DNA from: Eudorina sp. 2006-703-Eu-15
Taxonomy: Eukaryota > Chlorophyta > Chlorophyceae > Chlamydomonadales > Volvocaceae
DNA length: 64,000 nt
Assembly: GCA_003117195.1 (NCBI GenBank)
Contig: BDSI01000030.1
Location: 2,501 to 66,500 of the forward strand
Reading direction: 5' to 3'
The notes under the pieces are model-generated. The model was not told where the DNA came from. It saw only the letters and a list, made by a program, of their open reading frames with translations, and made no database searches. The translations under genes and the position numbers were made by a program. Below are positions 23,951 through 36,700 of the stretch, one piece after another; the first letter of the stretch is position 1; each line of letters begins with the position of its first letter.

Positions 23951-24560
23951 GCGGCTTAGACACGGCAGGCAGGAGAGAAGCGACTATAGTTTCTAAGCTA
24001 GGTTCTGAACGGCAGCCTTTCGGCTGTCAGTTGTTAGTTATGTCCCGGTGACCTGGGTCACCGGGGCTAGCTACCGTACTCCTATATATACTTCGTTGGA
24101 AGCTCATTCGCTTGCCTTCACTTTGGAAGCTTTCATTCGCTTGCCTTCACTTTACGATCTTTGCTGTTCGCAAACTCCCCCCCCCCCCCGGCAGAGACGG
24201 CGGTGACTTCGGCGGACGACGGTGCAGGACTGGATGGGCCAAGCGCGCCTGGCGCATATAACTGGTCACTGCTAGCTGTGGAGTTCCTCCTTCCTGCTGC
24301 GAGTGCTGTTGCGTGCCTAGGTGTCTTGCCCCGCGTTCTAGTTGGTCGCCGAGGTGCCGCTGGCCCCTGTGGATGTGGATCTTTGCTTGGATGCGAGGCC
24401 CAGTTGAATCGGTGTGCGTGGCCGGCTCCTGTCGTTGCACAGCTGGTGCTGTGCTCGGGTGTGTGTCCGCGTATTTTCGTGCGCCCCGCGGGGCTGTGTC
24501 GCGGACGGCGCCTGTGGCAGGTTGTTTCGTTCCTCACGCACTCAATCATAAAGCCATCCA
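23951..24560 (+). repeat. Dispersed repeat R2, copy 1 (inverted relative to 28930-29511)
   Basis: The first 130 bp (GCGGCTTAGACACGGCAGG... to CGGGGCTAGCTACC) match the reverse complement of 29391-29511 at about 85 percent by eye. The pair includes GGCAGCCTTTCGGCTGTC and the palindrome CCCGGTGACCTGGGTCACCGGG (24043-24064). A GC-rich part follows in both copies (24180-24540 here) with low-complexity Pro/Arg/Ala sense. It is probably a non-autonomous transposon. Confidence 0.65.
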
Positions 24561-24782
24561 TACAGCCATACGGTATCCAGTCATAAACCGAGTCATACAT
24601 CCGCCTAATCCGCCCGCCCTGCTCTATCTGTATGACCGGTCATACTCCCGGTCATACCTCGGTTGCCAGTCATAACGGGGATTGGCGTGTTTAGCGTGTT
24701 TATAAAATGCACTCATAATTCAGTCATACTATGCCCAGCCAGTCATTTTCAGTCAAACGAACAAACGAATCGACCTGTGTCT

Positions 24783-24952
24783 CCTATACCTATACCTATA
24801 CCTATACCTATACCTATACCTATACCTATACCTATACCTATACCTATACCTATACCTATACCTACACCTATACCTATACCTATACCTATACCTATACCTA
24901 TACCTATACCTATACCTATACCTATACCTATACCTATACCTATACCTATACC
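24783..24952. repeat. (CCTATA)n hexanucleotide array
   Basis: About 28 copies of CCTATA with one CCTACA variant. Confidence 0.97.
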
Positions 24953-24999
24953 TCATTATATATATAGATTTGTTTTTCGTTGTCCGGTGCACGCAAGAA

Positions 25000-25110
25000 G
25001 ATTATAATAATAATTATTATTATAATTATAATAGTAATAATAATAAAGAAGAAGATTATAATAATGAGAAGAAGATGATAATAATAATTATTATTATGTT
25101 ATTATAATAA
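25000..25110. repeat. AT-rich inverted repeat block
   Basis: Runs of ATAATAATAATTATTATTAT in two places can form cruciforms. Located in the intron downstream of the beta module. Confidence 0.75.
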
Positions 25111-25268
25111 GTAATTGAGGGTTATTTAGTCAATGCGCGCTGGACGGACTTTGGACGCGCGCGCTATATATCTATCTATCTTCACACACGAGCTATATAT
25201 GCAGTTCGCTGGCCGCGACATACACATGTCCGTTAATGGTCGAAACTATTCAATATGTACACGCACAC

Positions 25269-25472
25269 CTTTGACGTAGCCGCAATGGCCCGCAGACATA
25301 AACGAAATTAGGCTGGGATAGTTTGCGTCGCTGATGGCCGTTCCAACGGTATCCCAGGCGATGCAGGTGCCGCCACACTGGTTCTCTGGGTCCTTGGAGA
25401 AATTACTGACACCACCGCTCGCGTACCAGAAGACATTCGCGAAGGCCTTGTAGCCATTTTTATGGGGACAAG
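25269..25472 (-). CDS. Four-cysteine-module gene B, module beta
   Basis: A 204-bp minus-strand exon, acceptor GCACGCAG, donor AAAG|GTGTGC, phase 1 at both ends. It reads CPHKNGYKAFANVFWYASGG, then QCGGTCIAWDTVG and GHCGYVKG. Its twin is the plus-strand exon 11015-11248; both are the first recognised module of their gene. The donor hexamer GTGTGC is weaker than in the other exons. Confidence 0.72.
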
Positions 25473-26034
25473 CTGCGTGCGCATGCATGAGACAAGCGAG
25501 CGAGCATACATCGATTTAATTGTCAAGCAAGCAAGCAAGAAAGTGTCAGAACTTCGAGCCACACCATTAATATCAATATCGGCCGGGGTGCTCAGGGGGT
25601 GGAGGGTGGCGGGGGGCATATATATAGTATATATAGCAATGCTGAGCGAGCCTGCATAGCCTGCATCCAGGGCTGCTGGCTACACTAGCTATGCTATCTG
25701 TGTAATCAGCGTGACGCCAACAGATTTGTCCGTCCGTTGATGCACGGTAGGCCCCCTTCCATGACTGGGAGGGGATGGAATTAATGGAATGTCCTACATA
25801 TATACATAGGCGTTGTACACTGTGTGATCCTACCTTCATTTTTTAGGGTGCGATCGAAGCACTACTATCATATCCCAGCACCTCGAGAACGAAGCCTATT
25901 TATACTAATTGTCAGCTTATCTAGTCAGCTTAGTCAGCTCTTTTTCGCATCGTCTGCTGTTGCTTCAAGCACGTAATGGTCGATCGCCTAGATCGCCAGC
26001 AGCTACAGTAGCGAGCGATAACATATACACGTAC
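25473..26034 (-). other. Intron 1 of module gene B
   Basis: A 562-bp intron between the anchor exon and module beta; no other feature seen. Confidence 0.5.
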
Positions 26035-26182
26035 CTGTCGTCGTATAGCCAACTGTGCCACTTACAAAGCCGGCGACAGTGCCAGCCATGATGAGCCCCG
26101 ACACGACAACGGCAACAACCAGCGCAGCAGCAGCACGACGCGGCCTAAGCGCCGACGGAACACAAGCTGCCGAGATTGCCAT
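26035..26182 (-). CDS. Four-cysteine-module gene B, exon 1: signal or signal-anchor
   Basis: ATG at 26182 (minus, GCC-type context and MAI start as in gene A) begins MAISAACVPSALRPRRAAAA. A long hydrophobic stretch follows (LVVAVVVSGLIMAGTVAGFV), preceded by an arginine patch. This fits an uncleaved signal-anchor (type II membrane protein) or a signal peptide. The donor CGACAG|GTACGTG leaves phase 1, in agreement with every module exon of the gene. Joining exons 26182-26035, 25472-25269, 21718-21470, 21181-20954 and 19643-19402 gives an uninterrupted frame of 357 codons including the stop. Function is unknown; a cell-surface or matrix protein is inferred. Confidence 0.7.
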
Positions 26183-28637
26183 GGAAGTCGCGCGGCGGCT
26201 GCCTACGACGGATCACGTACGGGAATGCATGGATGCATCAATGAAGGCACCGCGAGGGAGGCAAGCAAGCAAGCAATGAAGCACGGGAGACAGCAGCAGC
26301 CACGCAAAATGAGTAGAGGATGAAAACAGAGAGGCAAGTAGGTATTCGCTCGGTATGTTCAACTGAGTACTGGTGTCAGTGGGGCGATAACATGCATGGC
26401 TACGTAGGGCTAATAGGTAGGGCCCGGTATGTAAAGCATGAAGCGCTAGAAGCGCGCGCGGCCAGCGATGCTTCATTCCTCGCTCCGTCACTACTGCTGT
26501 ATGTATAGTATCGCTCGTTCTATCTGTCCTTCCGGACGTACTGTCCGCCGCCCGATGGATGGATGCATGGCTCCCTCAATGGCGTGCGATGTCCTGTTAT
26601 GCCGTACATGTAGTAATTGACCACAAATGATTTTTTAGACGGAAACGTTAGTTCGTCCTCGCCAAGGGAAAGCCCTCCCTTACTCGCGCCACGAAGACCC
26701 TAGCTACGTACAGCCCCTGTCATCACCGAGCAGACAGCTAGCCGGCTTGCAGCAGGCAGCCGGCAATAATAAGGACGTCCTTTTCAGTCTGCCACCATTT
26801 CTTACCCTCACGTACGCCGAGGTTGAAACAGTGTATGTGGACGGCGACTGTGCGCGGTAGCGGTAATAACGAAGCACTTGTGCGGCACCACTGAATTTGT
26901 ACAACGAAATAAATTTGAAGCACTACAATTGAAAATTTCTATGCGCATTGCCTGATACGATTATGTATTCGCTTATACCTGTATGTACTGCTGTTGCAGG
27001 TCGATACTCTTTGTTGTACGCTTACGGCATAGTCGATTTGCCTGTATGTCGAACTTTGCGTGAGGCGAAGTATTCGGTGGGTCGAACCGCCGGTCAGTCA
27101 TTCTGTCATAAGCGTGTTAGCGGCGTATTTAACATAAATTTGCGTTTCGCGCTTTGCTTTAAATTGCACCTTGAAGCTGTAATAACGATTCTACATTGGA
27201 TTTCCAATTGAAAGTATCCGTTCAAACTTTACGCAAAGACTTGCTTACTGCGGTCCACTGCTGGAGTACGCCATTGCAGGCATACATGCAGCTTGAGAGT
27301 GCTCGGAATGCAACACGTACGGTCCTGAACATGCTCCTGAACATGCCAACAAATATCATATTCGTATCTGCCCAAACGATCAGGACTGTTGCACTGGACT
27401 TGCTTCGTTCGTAACTAGGGTGCTCACGAGGCTCAAGCATGCTGATATGATGATTGATGGGCGCTGCAATGGCACGCACGCTCGGTCCGTATGTAGTGCA
27501 CCACCCTAATCTGATTCTCCAACACATTCCAAGGAATGACGACGCATTGTTCTATCAAATACCCTGCTGATTTCAATATATATGCGCAAAGATACGCGGC
27601 GCGGTCCGCCGCCTGGCTTCGACTTTCACCTGCTGGCCAGAAAGCATTATGATGATTACCAGCATGAAATAATATCATCACTTCAAATTTTACTACATAC
27701 GCTTGTTTCTTTGTACTGCTCTAAGGGTTGCCGCTACCCAGCCACGTGCAATGCTCTTGATAAAGAGTGTGTCTTGCGTCATCATCGAAATTTATCGCTA
27801 TATATCAATAATCGCATAGACGACTGGCGACACCGAGGCCGAGCTCAATTTCGGCCGAGCTTAGCTCGTCCGTCATGCGTCACCTCTATTAGTCATATCC
27901 AGACACTGGCCATTGCTGGCTCGCCCGTACACTTGTACCGCACTTCAGGAATCTTTGAACGTCGACCGCCAGCGAAAGGCGGAAGTACAGGAGAAAAACA
28001 ATCAATATATAGATTACTTATTTATTTTCTTATAATCAGCGACATTTCAATCATCTCCATCTGATCTTAGTGAAACGACCGCTCGTACTCGAGGCCCGAA
28101 TTCTGGGGGCCGAACCAGGACTACAGAAGGGCCAAACGGAAGAGGAGAATATTGGCTTGTGGTTCTGACGGCCCGCGGAAAGCCCCAATCAACTCGGCAC
28201 GAGTACGGGCGGTCACACTCACGCTTCGGGAACTGAAATTATTCGTAAGGAAAGCACGGCGAGAGGCGGGCGACTCGAGCTTGCAAGGGGGATCCCGGCC
28301 ATATGTTGTCCTAGCTTGTGAGCTGAAAGATATTATTTAACTAAACGATCCTTGAGGAATCTAAATGCGTGCTTGCAGCAGCAAGTCGTACTGCATCTGA
28401 CAGCCGAAAAACATTTTTTCCGAACACTGCACATACACTAGATGTTCGTGTCGGAAATTCTGATGCATGAAATTATTGGGACGTTTTTTAGGGGCTCGCG
28501 GAGTAGTCCCAAGCGGTGCAGTGCGTAAGGCTGGGGTGCCGAGTTGGAGTTGGCAGCCGAGTAGCAGCCCCGGGCGCATAAATTTTCGCCCAAGAGCTGC
28601 GCGGTTGGAATTATAATCGTACCATTCATTTTTAATT
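26183..28637. other. Gap: no gene recognised
   Basis: About 2.4 kb of AT-richer DNA. Open frames at 26948-27211 and 27582-28064 show no recognisable protein sense. The 5' flank of module gene B is here but no promoter motif is defensible. Confidence 0.4.
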
Positions 28638-29590
28638 GATACTTGCTTAATGCAGTGCTGTATGCGCACAGTTCTTTGGCGCCGTATTACAAGAATGGCT
28701 GTTGCTTGTGTTTGTCGTGGAGGTGGATATGCTCGTTCATTGTCCAGAGCATTTCAGGATAGCAGTTATCGGCAGACCCATGCTTATTTGGGTACGTAAT
28801 ATGTTACGAATATATAGTTGCGAATCACAGGTCTCGCAGATGTGTGCGAGGGCAGTTCAGCAGTATTCTGAACTATCCCGGCTGTCTCAAAGCGGCTCTA
28901 GGTGGGGCATTGCTGGCTCTGACGGTGACGAGGCAACAGCTTGGGATCGGGCCTTACACTGCAGGGGGAGCTCGCTCGCTCACAGAACACGCGACAGCGG
29001 CAGAGGCGCACACACCGCCCTAGGCCCGGACTACGCCAGGTCGTCGGGCTCCTACCACGACAACCGAACCACAAACACCACAGGCACACAGCTCAAGCAA
29101 GGCCACACGGCCGCACTCGCGCCCGCGACGCAGGCCGACACCAAGGTGAGACAACCCCCAAGGGACGAACCAACTCGACCTCGCACGGCCTCAGAAAAAA
29201 CACACCCGCAACAGGCACCCCGGCAGACAACCCCGCCCCTAGGTAACAAGAGCGCCTGCTGCTGTAGCGCCCGCAGCTACTCGCCTCGTCCAGCTCGGGC
29301 CTCAGGGAGGGTGGGCGGGAATAGCGAGCAATAAGCTCCTGTTAGTGAAGGCAGAATGCCGAACAACAGGAGTTTCCGAGAATATAACAGAGTACGACTA
29401 CCCCGGTGACCTTGGTCATGGGGACATAACTAACAACTGACAGCCGAAAGGCTGCCGTTCAGAACCTAAGAAACTCTAGTCGCTTCACTCCTGCCGTGTC
29501 TAAGCCGCAACCATTAAGTGTGAGGACGAACACAGTACAAGATAAAGACTTCTATTGTATATCATGCGTAAAAGATCATATTACAACATC
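28638..29590 (+). repeat. Dispersed repeat R1, copy 2, interrupted by repeat R2
   Basis: 28638-28870 is about 80 percent identical by eye to 17251-17505. The 3' part (TTAAGTGTGAGGACGAACACA then AAGATAAAGAC, 29514-29590) also matches copy 1. Between them lies the inverted R2 element, so R2 inserted into R1 here, whereas copy 1 carries a SINE. Confidence 0.72.
28871..29511 (-). repeat. Dispersed repeat R2, copy 2 (minus orientation)
   Basis: The 29391-29511 end is the reverse complement of 23951-24082. The inner part is a GC-rich, low-complexity segment rich in Pro/Thr/Gln codons, comparable in composition with 24180-24540. Boundaries are approximate. Confidence 0.62.
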
Positions 29591-30733
29591 AGGCGCCAGC
29601 GGCGCTTTGAAACCTTAATAGTGGCGATGCTGGTTACGTTCTCCATCCGGGGTGTTCCCCTACAAATTGCCAGCCTTTATTTCCTATACATTTTCTAACC
29701 TTCTACTACCGTGATTCAGGGTCGGTAAACACACCTGAGGAACCCTTCCTGGGGGTGTGGGATGATGCGGCTGTGTGGTGATCCTGAGCTCAAATCCATA
29801 CTCAAGCTCAAAAAAGCCCTTTCTTTACAGATCGATGCAGGCATTGCTGAGCCAGCCAATTCATTCGACCCTCGATACATGCATCATCTTATTCTCCCAC
29901 GCCCAACTCACGCTCTTGTCTCCAGCCGCAGCGGCCCCAGCGAGGCGCCACGGCCCCCCTTACATCGACTAAGATAGCGAAACAAACAGCACCTAACCAT
30001 TAACGACCAACAGACGCTGGGGTGGACGAAGACTTCGACCTCCGGCCCAAGTGTCTTCCTCATCGCCGCCGGGCTATTGACTTGCACGTGCTGCCGAGCT
30101 TCCACCAACGGACGCACGTTCACTAGGGTTTACCCAGGGCAGTGCCGGCGTGCTCCCCGAGATCCCTCTCTAAACCCTCTAGCCCAACTATCTACGCAGC
30201 CCCCTCGGCAGGGTGTTCCGAGTTGTATCCGACATGGCCAGCTGGCAGCTGTCCCCAGCAATGGACGTCAAGACATGATGGTACAGGCCCCCCAGGATAC
30301 AACATTCAGACCCACGGGTTATCAGCCCTACCGTCCTGCATGCCTGCGATACTGCGGCGCGGATAAACCCGAACGCGGCCGCTCCATCGGAGGCCGCTGG
30401 CCGTGCGCAGTGTACCAGCCTGCTGGCATCAGCCGACGGGCCCTACAGAACAGCCCTGGGCTCCTACTCAGATCGCAGGCACCACAATCTACAGTACTGT
30501 CGGCCGGGCGGCGGCCGCCCGTCATCACTACCCCGCCCTGCCTTGAAGACACCGTTCTGCACTGTGTGGCGCTATGCCGCAAGGCAGGGAGGCGGGCTGT
30601 CCGTCGGACCAGGCGGTGAGGTGACAGCACAGGCTTCAGGGTCCGTCGGATCAGCTGCCCCGCGGATGCCAGCCAGCCAGCTTGCCAGCCAGCCAGCCCG
30701 CAGCTGTGCCGAGAGAGGGCAGTGAGAGTGGGC
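29591..30733. other. Gap: no gene recognised
   Basis: Transition from the AT-richer island to GC-rich DNA. An open plus frame at 30077-30619 has no recognisable sense; the part next to 30733 is the 3' flank of the GT90-like gene. Confidence 0.4.
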
Positions 30734-33700
30734 TCAGGCCAGCCCCTGACGCCAGCTGCTGGGGTACATCCGGAGGGCCAGGATGTCGTTCATGGTGAGC
30801 TCCCTCTTGGGCAGGTCCTTCACCGTCGCCTGCGGAGGCGAGGCACCAGGAATACCACCCAACATGCGCGGCGTTCGGTCGTGCCCCTCGACCCCGGCCG
30901 CCCTTTGATGATGCCCCTCCGCCCGACCGCCCTTTGATGATGCCCCTCCGCCACCGCCACCCCCGCCGGCCCTGCGCAGCTCGCACACTCCCTGATTGCG
31001 GCACTTACGTTTCTGTGTTTGCCAACCCCTCCGCCCGACTGCGACGTCGCCCTTCCGTACACCCGTACACCCGTGCATTCTTGCACCGCTATTTCCGTCT
31101 ACCGTTACCCGGACCCACCCTCTTTCGCGCCGCGTCGCCGCCGGGGTTTGCGTGATCTTTTCTTCTTTTCATTTAATTTAACCTTTGCATTTGCCTGCCA
31201 CTTGTCCGCCCTTTGTTGTCACTCACATCTTCCGTTCGCCTTGCCGTCCGTCCGCCTTTCATCCCATTTGCGCAGGTGAGTCCTACGTTCTCGATAATTT
31301 GTGCTGTCTGGGGTGTGGTCTGTCTTAGTGCTGTCGCGCGTTGGTTGGTCCGGGATGGGTCCGGCGGCGACGCGGTCGCCCGCGGTAACGGTGAGCGCAT
31401 AATTCAGGTATGTATGGTAAGTAACTTGGGTCGCGTATTGACTCCTGTGCCACGTATCGGTTCCCCAATCCTTGCCCCTCCGCCCAACCGCCCTTTGATG
31501 ATGCCCCTCCGCCCGACCGCCCTTTGATGATGCCCCTCCGCCTCATCGCCCTTTGATGATGCCTCTCCGCCCGACCGCCCTTTGATGATGCCCCTCCGCC
31601 TCACCGCCCTTTGATGATGCCCCTCCGCCCCACCGCCCTTTGATGATGCCCCTCCGCCCCACCGCCCTTTGATGATGCCCCTCCGCCCGACCGCCCTTTG
31701 ATGATGCCCCTCCGCCCAACTGCCACACACATGTGCATCGCGCCATCACCGCCGCGTTGCAAGTTATGGGTCTCCACACACACCGGCGCCAGGCGTCCTT
31801 CCAAACGATAGCGGCGCATCGTTTCCCCTCTCTACCTAACGGTGAGCTCCTTTTTCGCGTGCGGCACGAGCCGCGCGGGACAGCAGTCGGGTTGGAGACA
31901 GGTCCTCATTTCCTCGCTGATGCCATCGAGATGCCCGACAGTCGTCGCGTTTCTTTACCTGCGCTGCTTGACCTAACCCAACACAACCTGGGCCCTCCTG
32001 GGCCGACCCGGCCCGACCCTGCCCGCCGCTCTCCTCCTCCTACCTCCATGTATCCCGGCCCGAACAACTGGTTGTACTCGGAAATGGCCTTTTCGTAGAA
32101 CAGGGCCCTGCGGGGCCGAATGGCGCGCAGCGGCAGGACGACAGGGGGCGTCAGGGCGAGACTCGGGGGTGCGCGATGGACTCAAGGTATTGAGGTTTCG
32201 TGGCATAATCAGGGGGCGGACACGGACCATCACGGACCACGTAGCAGCCGACGCACCACACCACAGTATGACAACGTACGAACGCAGGAGCATGGCTGGG
32301 CACCGGTGTCGGCATCGCGCAGCAAATCACGGCACGGCGCAGCACCGCAACGCACCACACCGCAGAGCACCGCAACGCACCACACCACAGAGCACCGGCA
32401 GCCGGGCCTTCCGCATGCCCGGCGGCCCGAGCCCGCCTTCCGATCCTACCCGGCTCCCCCAAGCCCCGATTGAGCCCTAGGGTGTTGGAAAGGAAACCCA
32501 AACCCAGAAACGAACCCGGGCACGCCCGAGGTGACGAGCTCCAGGGTTCCCGACCCGAACTCCTCACAGAGCGAGACCCCGTGTCGCAGCCGCGGGGCAC
32601 CCAGCCCCAGCGCCAGCCTCCGCCTCAGCAACGGTGAGGCAGCAGCCGGAGAGGACCCCGGGGCCGCCCAGGGTGGAGGCGCGACCGTGGCGACGCCCTG
32701 GAGCCGCCCTGGAGCTCACCTGGACCTCTGCGACAGGTACTTGTAGGCGAACTTCATGCCCTCCTCCACCACCTCCTGGACCTTCGCCTGGGAGGAGGGC
32801 TTGAGGGCCTCCTTCACCGCCTGCACCGACGGGGCAGGGGACAAGGCGGAGTAGAGTGGCGGAGTAGGGACGGGGTAGGATGGTGCCTCACGTTGTTGTG
32901 AATCAATCGGATTGCTGCGGCACGCGCACCAGCCTCTCCTCCCAGCACCCTTCCCTCCCGCCCTCCCTCCCTCCCTCCCCCGCCCCAGCACCCCTCCCTC
33001 CCTCCCCCGCCCCAGCACCCCTCCCTCGCTCCCCCGCCCCAGCACCCCTCCCTCCCTCCCCCGCCCCAGCACCCCTCCCTCCCTCCCCCGCCCCCGCCCC
33101 CCTCCCTCGCTCCCCCGCCCCAGCACCCCTCCCTCGCTCCCCGCCCCCGCCCCCCTCCCTCGCTCCCCGCCCCCGCCCCCCTCCCTCGCTCCCCCGCCCC
33201 AGCACCCCTCCCTCCCTCCCCCGCCCCAGCACCCCTCCCTCGCTCCCTCCCGTCCGCCCTCGACCCATCCCGCGGGGGACTCACCTCAACAGCGTACCCG
33301 GGCTCAAATTCCCGATAGTGCACGCCGTTCTGCGGGCACAGGTGATCAGGAATTGGTTGTTAAGAGTCGTTTGGAACTGGTCATTTAAAAGGGCGGCGCG
33401 TTGCGGTTCATCATGTGCTGACTGCGCTGACCACCGGGATGGGGACGGTGCCAGGGGCCAGATGGGGTGGGGACCGGGGCGGGGCGGCCCAGGGGATCGC
33501 ACCGAGAGAAGCGGCGCCGGACCCCCGCGGCCGGATGTACGGTAGTCCCAGGTGGCGCAGTCTCCTAATGTATGTGATGGGCAGGGTGGGGGGGTGCTGC
33601 AATGAATACGGCAGCACGGCCGACGAACGAGGCGAGTGCGCCGGCTCTGGCCGCCCTGACTGCTCCAGTCTAAGTACCATGTGGGTCCCAGGCGGGTGCC

Positions 33701-36700
33701 GAGTCCAGGCGTTGAAAGCAGCAGTCCCCGACACCCCACAGCCCATCCATCGCCCCCCAACCCGCACCCCGACATCCCTGTACTTTGCGCACGGGGTATC
33801 ATTAACGTGCAGCAGTCTTCGCCACGTGCTACGCGGGCCCCCTCCGTCGACGCCCTCACGCACGCAAGAGAGCTCCACCCCTTCGCGGGTTTCGTACCAG
33901 TGCAAGTCTCCTATACTTCGCAGTATAGTACAATCCGCCCGCCTGGCCTCCCTCTCCCCCCCCCCAGGCCCCACACCGCCGCTGGTCCCTCCCCTCATCG
34001 TGCGCGGCTCTGGCTCTGGCGGGCCTGCCCGGGTTTGTCTGATACCGTACCTCCATCGCGCGGTAGTAGTACTCGTACCAGACGGACCGTCCCTGCAGAA
34101 TAGGTGGTGGCAGTGGCGGGTTGCAAGGGGCGCAGCGTGCTTGACCAACCGCCATGCACCGTCGGCAGGCAACCACGGTTATGCGCGCGGCGCAAAGGTA
34201 CGCGGCAGCTGCACACGCAACCACCCCGCCTTGCATGGTTATGACGTCACACGTCATGCTTACCGTATGACGTCATACGTCATGGTCACGACGCCATGTC
34301 CCCAGGCCCCCCAAGAGCTGGTAACCTCCCCACGCCCAGAGAGAGAGGCAGAGAGAGAGACAGACCCATCAGCTCCCCTACCCCTGCCCCTCCCCCGCCC
34401 CCTCCCCCGCCCCCGCCCCTTGCGCGCGCACCTTGAGCACCAGAGAGTTGGTGTGCAGCAGCGTCGCCAGCCCCGGGTTGGCGGTCTGGTAGTCGCAGGA
34501 CATCACCAGCGAGTACCGCGACAGCTCGTCGGGGGGCGGCGGGGGGACGACCTGGGGGTGGGGAGCCGGGGGGGCCCGGGATGGATGCGGGGGGAAGATC
34601 CGGGAGGTGGGCATTGGCAGGGGTGGTGCGGCGAGATGGGCGGGCTTGGCAGCGGCGGCGGTCGGCGGCGATGGTGTGTCCGGTATCTACTGTCGCGCAG
34701 GCATGTACGGCAAGTAGTGCACACGGACACAGATCCCGCTCGGGTAGGTCGGGCGGCAAACGGTGGGTCGGTTTTGGCCAAAGCGCATATGATGGATCCG
34801 CCGTTCCGACCCAGAGCCGCTCCCTCTCCGGCCGGCCCTCCGCCGAGTGGCTCCCCCCTCTTACGCCGTCGAACGCCCACCGGCCGCCAGGGACCTATCC
34901 GTCTTAGCCCCGCCAGCCGCCGTCGCCCCCCATCCCCCCCCCATCCACTCACTCCCACCGCACCCAATATGTCTACCCATTTCCAATACACCACCACCAC
35001 CACCACCACCGCCATACACATCCGCACCATCCCCCAACGCCCCCACGCACCCACTCGCTCCCAGCACCCACAATGCCCGACACGGTCGCCAGCTTGACGG
35101 CGCTGCGCTCCTTGGGCGTCCTCAGCAGCTCATCCGCATCCACCACTCGGATCAGGTGGCCCATGAAGTCCTCGCGCGCGAAGCGGTGGATCAGCGCGCG
35201 GCAGCTGCTGTCGCTGCCCACCGCCTCGTCCTTGTAGGCGGCCATGATGCCCTGCGGGATCTGCGCGGATGGGAGGGATAGGCGGAGGGAGCGCGGACGG
35301 CGAGGGGTTGGGAGGGAGGGGTGGTTGCCGCTTTGGTGCTCCTCTGCGGTGCCGTTGCCTTGATGGGCATAAGGGACGAGGCGCGGGAGGGTTTGGAGGG
35401 TGTTGTTTGCGGTAAGGAAAAGAGACAAGCCCAGTCGAGCCCAGCCCAGGCGACTTCATCACGAGGAGGAGGAGGAGGAGGAGGAGGTTGAACGGGGCCG
35501 CCCGCATCCAGCTTAATAATGTTTCCTTTGCTTCGTAGAAGCCCTTAGGCCGCCCGGACAATGATGCGATGCCCTTTCCGGCGAGTATATTGATCGTCTG
35601 TTGTCTGGTTCGGCATCCCCGGGCTCATTTTTCGGGGCTCTGATGTCCGTGTGAAATGCATCTGCCGTACCTTCTTGTCCGGCGGGTAGTACACCAGGGC
35701 CTCATACGGGTACGACATCAGCGGCACGAGCAGATCGTCACTGTACGGCCGGCCGTTGCGGATCTCCTTGATGGGCGAGAACAGCGGCACCAGGCAGTAA
35801 CCTGCACCGCCAGGACAGGGAGCGGGCGCAGGAGCAGCAGCAGGACGGGGAGCAGCCGGAGGAGCAGGAAACCGTGACGGGGAGGACTAGCAGGTGCGGC
35901 CGGCCGTGTGTGTGGGAAGAAGGGTGGGTATCGGAAATCGGTAGACATTTTCAAACGGCGCTGCTGTGGGAGGGGTGGGGTTGATGCTTCAAGCGTGGTC
36001 AACAGACATCAGAACAGAGCGAGGATGAGGAAGCCGGGATCCGTTTGCGAGCTGCAAGCCAGGGCCCATCGTCAGACTGCATTTCCATTTCGATGGGCAG
36101 TCGCCCGAAAAAAACCCCGCGTCGGGTCGTCGCACTGGGGCTGGGCCGGGGCTGCTGGACCCCGTCGGTGCGCAAGGTCGGCTGCTCTATCTGGCCATCC
36201 ACTCAAGCCGCGCGCCATGCCGTGGCGCCCATGATGCCCCCTCCGTCGATTCGAAGCGTCCATCGAATGCGTCATTCGGGTCTGGCCCTGCGGGCCCACA
36301 CCCGGCAACCACTACTATGCGCGCCCCTCAGCCAAACACCCACCGAGCGTGCACACGGGAACGTCCCGCGCGTTGAATATGAAGATCGTGTCCTCCAGCT
36401 TTATGTGGCCGTCGTCATGGTACTTTTGCAGCTCGTTGACCGTCCAGTCCAGCTGTGGGGGGTGTGTGCGCATCCGGGCGGGGCGGGGGCGGGGAGAATG
36501 TCCGGGCGGGGCAGGCAGAGAAGGGGTAGGAACTGACGCAGAATGTGGTGGTCATCACGCAAGAGGGTCGGTTCGGACTTTGCTCGCCAAACGCATGGGT
36601 CGGGCGTTGGGTACAATGACGTAAGCATACGGGCAAATATTTGGGCGCTGCTCTCCCCCTTTGCATGTCACGCACCCGTGTTCTGCCCGCGTGAGAACAC

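Noticed and set aside
24133..24600. Minus-strand gene of about 155 codons
   Set aside because: It lies inside the R2 repeat and has low-complexity Thr/Arg/Ser sense.
31460..31722. CRISPR-like array of 29-bp repeats
   Set aside because: The units are contiguous without spacers and lie in a eukaryotic intron; it is a minisatellite.
33415..35097. 560-codon open frame on the plus strand
   Set aside because: It overlaps four minus-strand exons of the GT90-like gene that agree in phase and family motifs; this frame has only Pro/Arg-rich sense.
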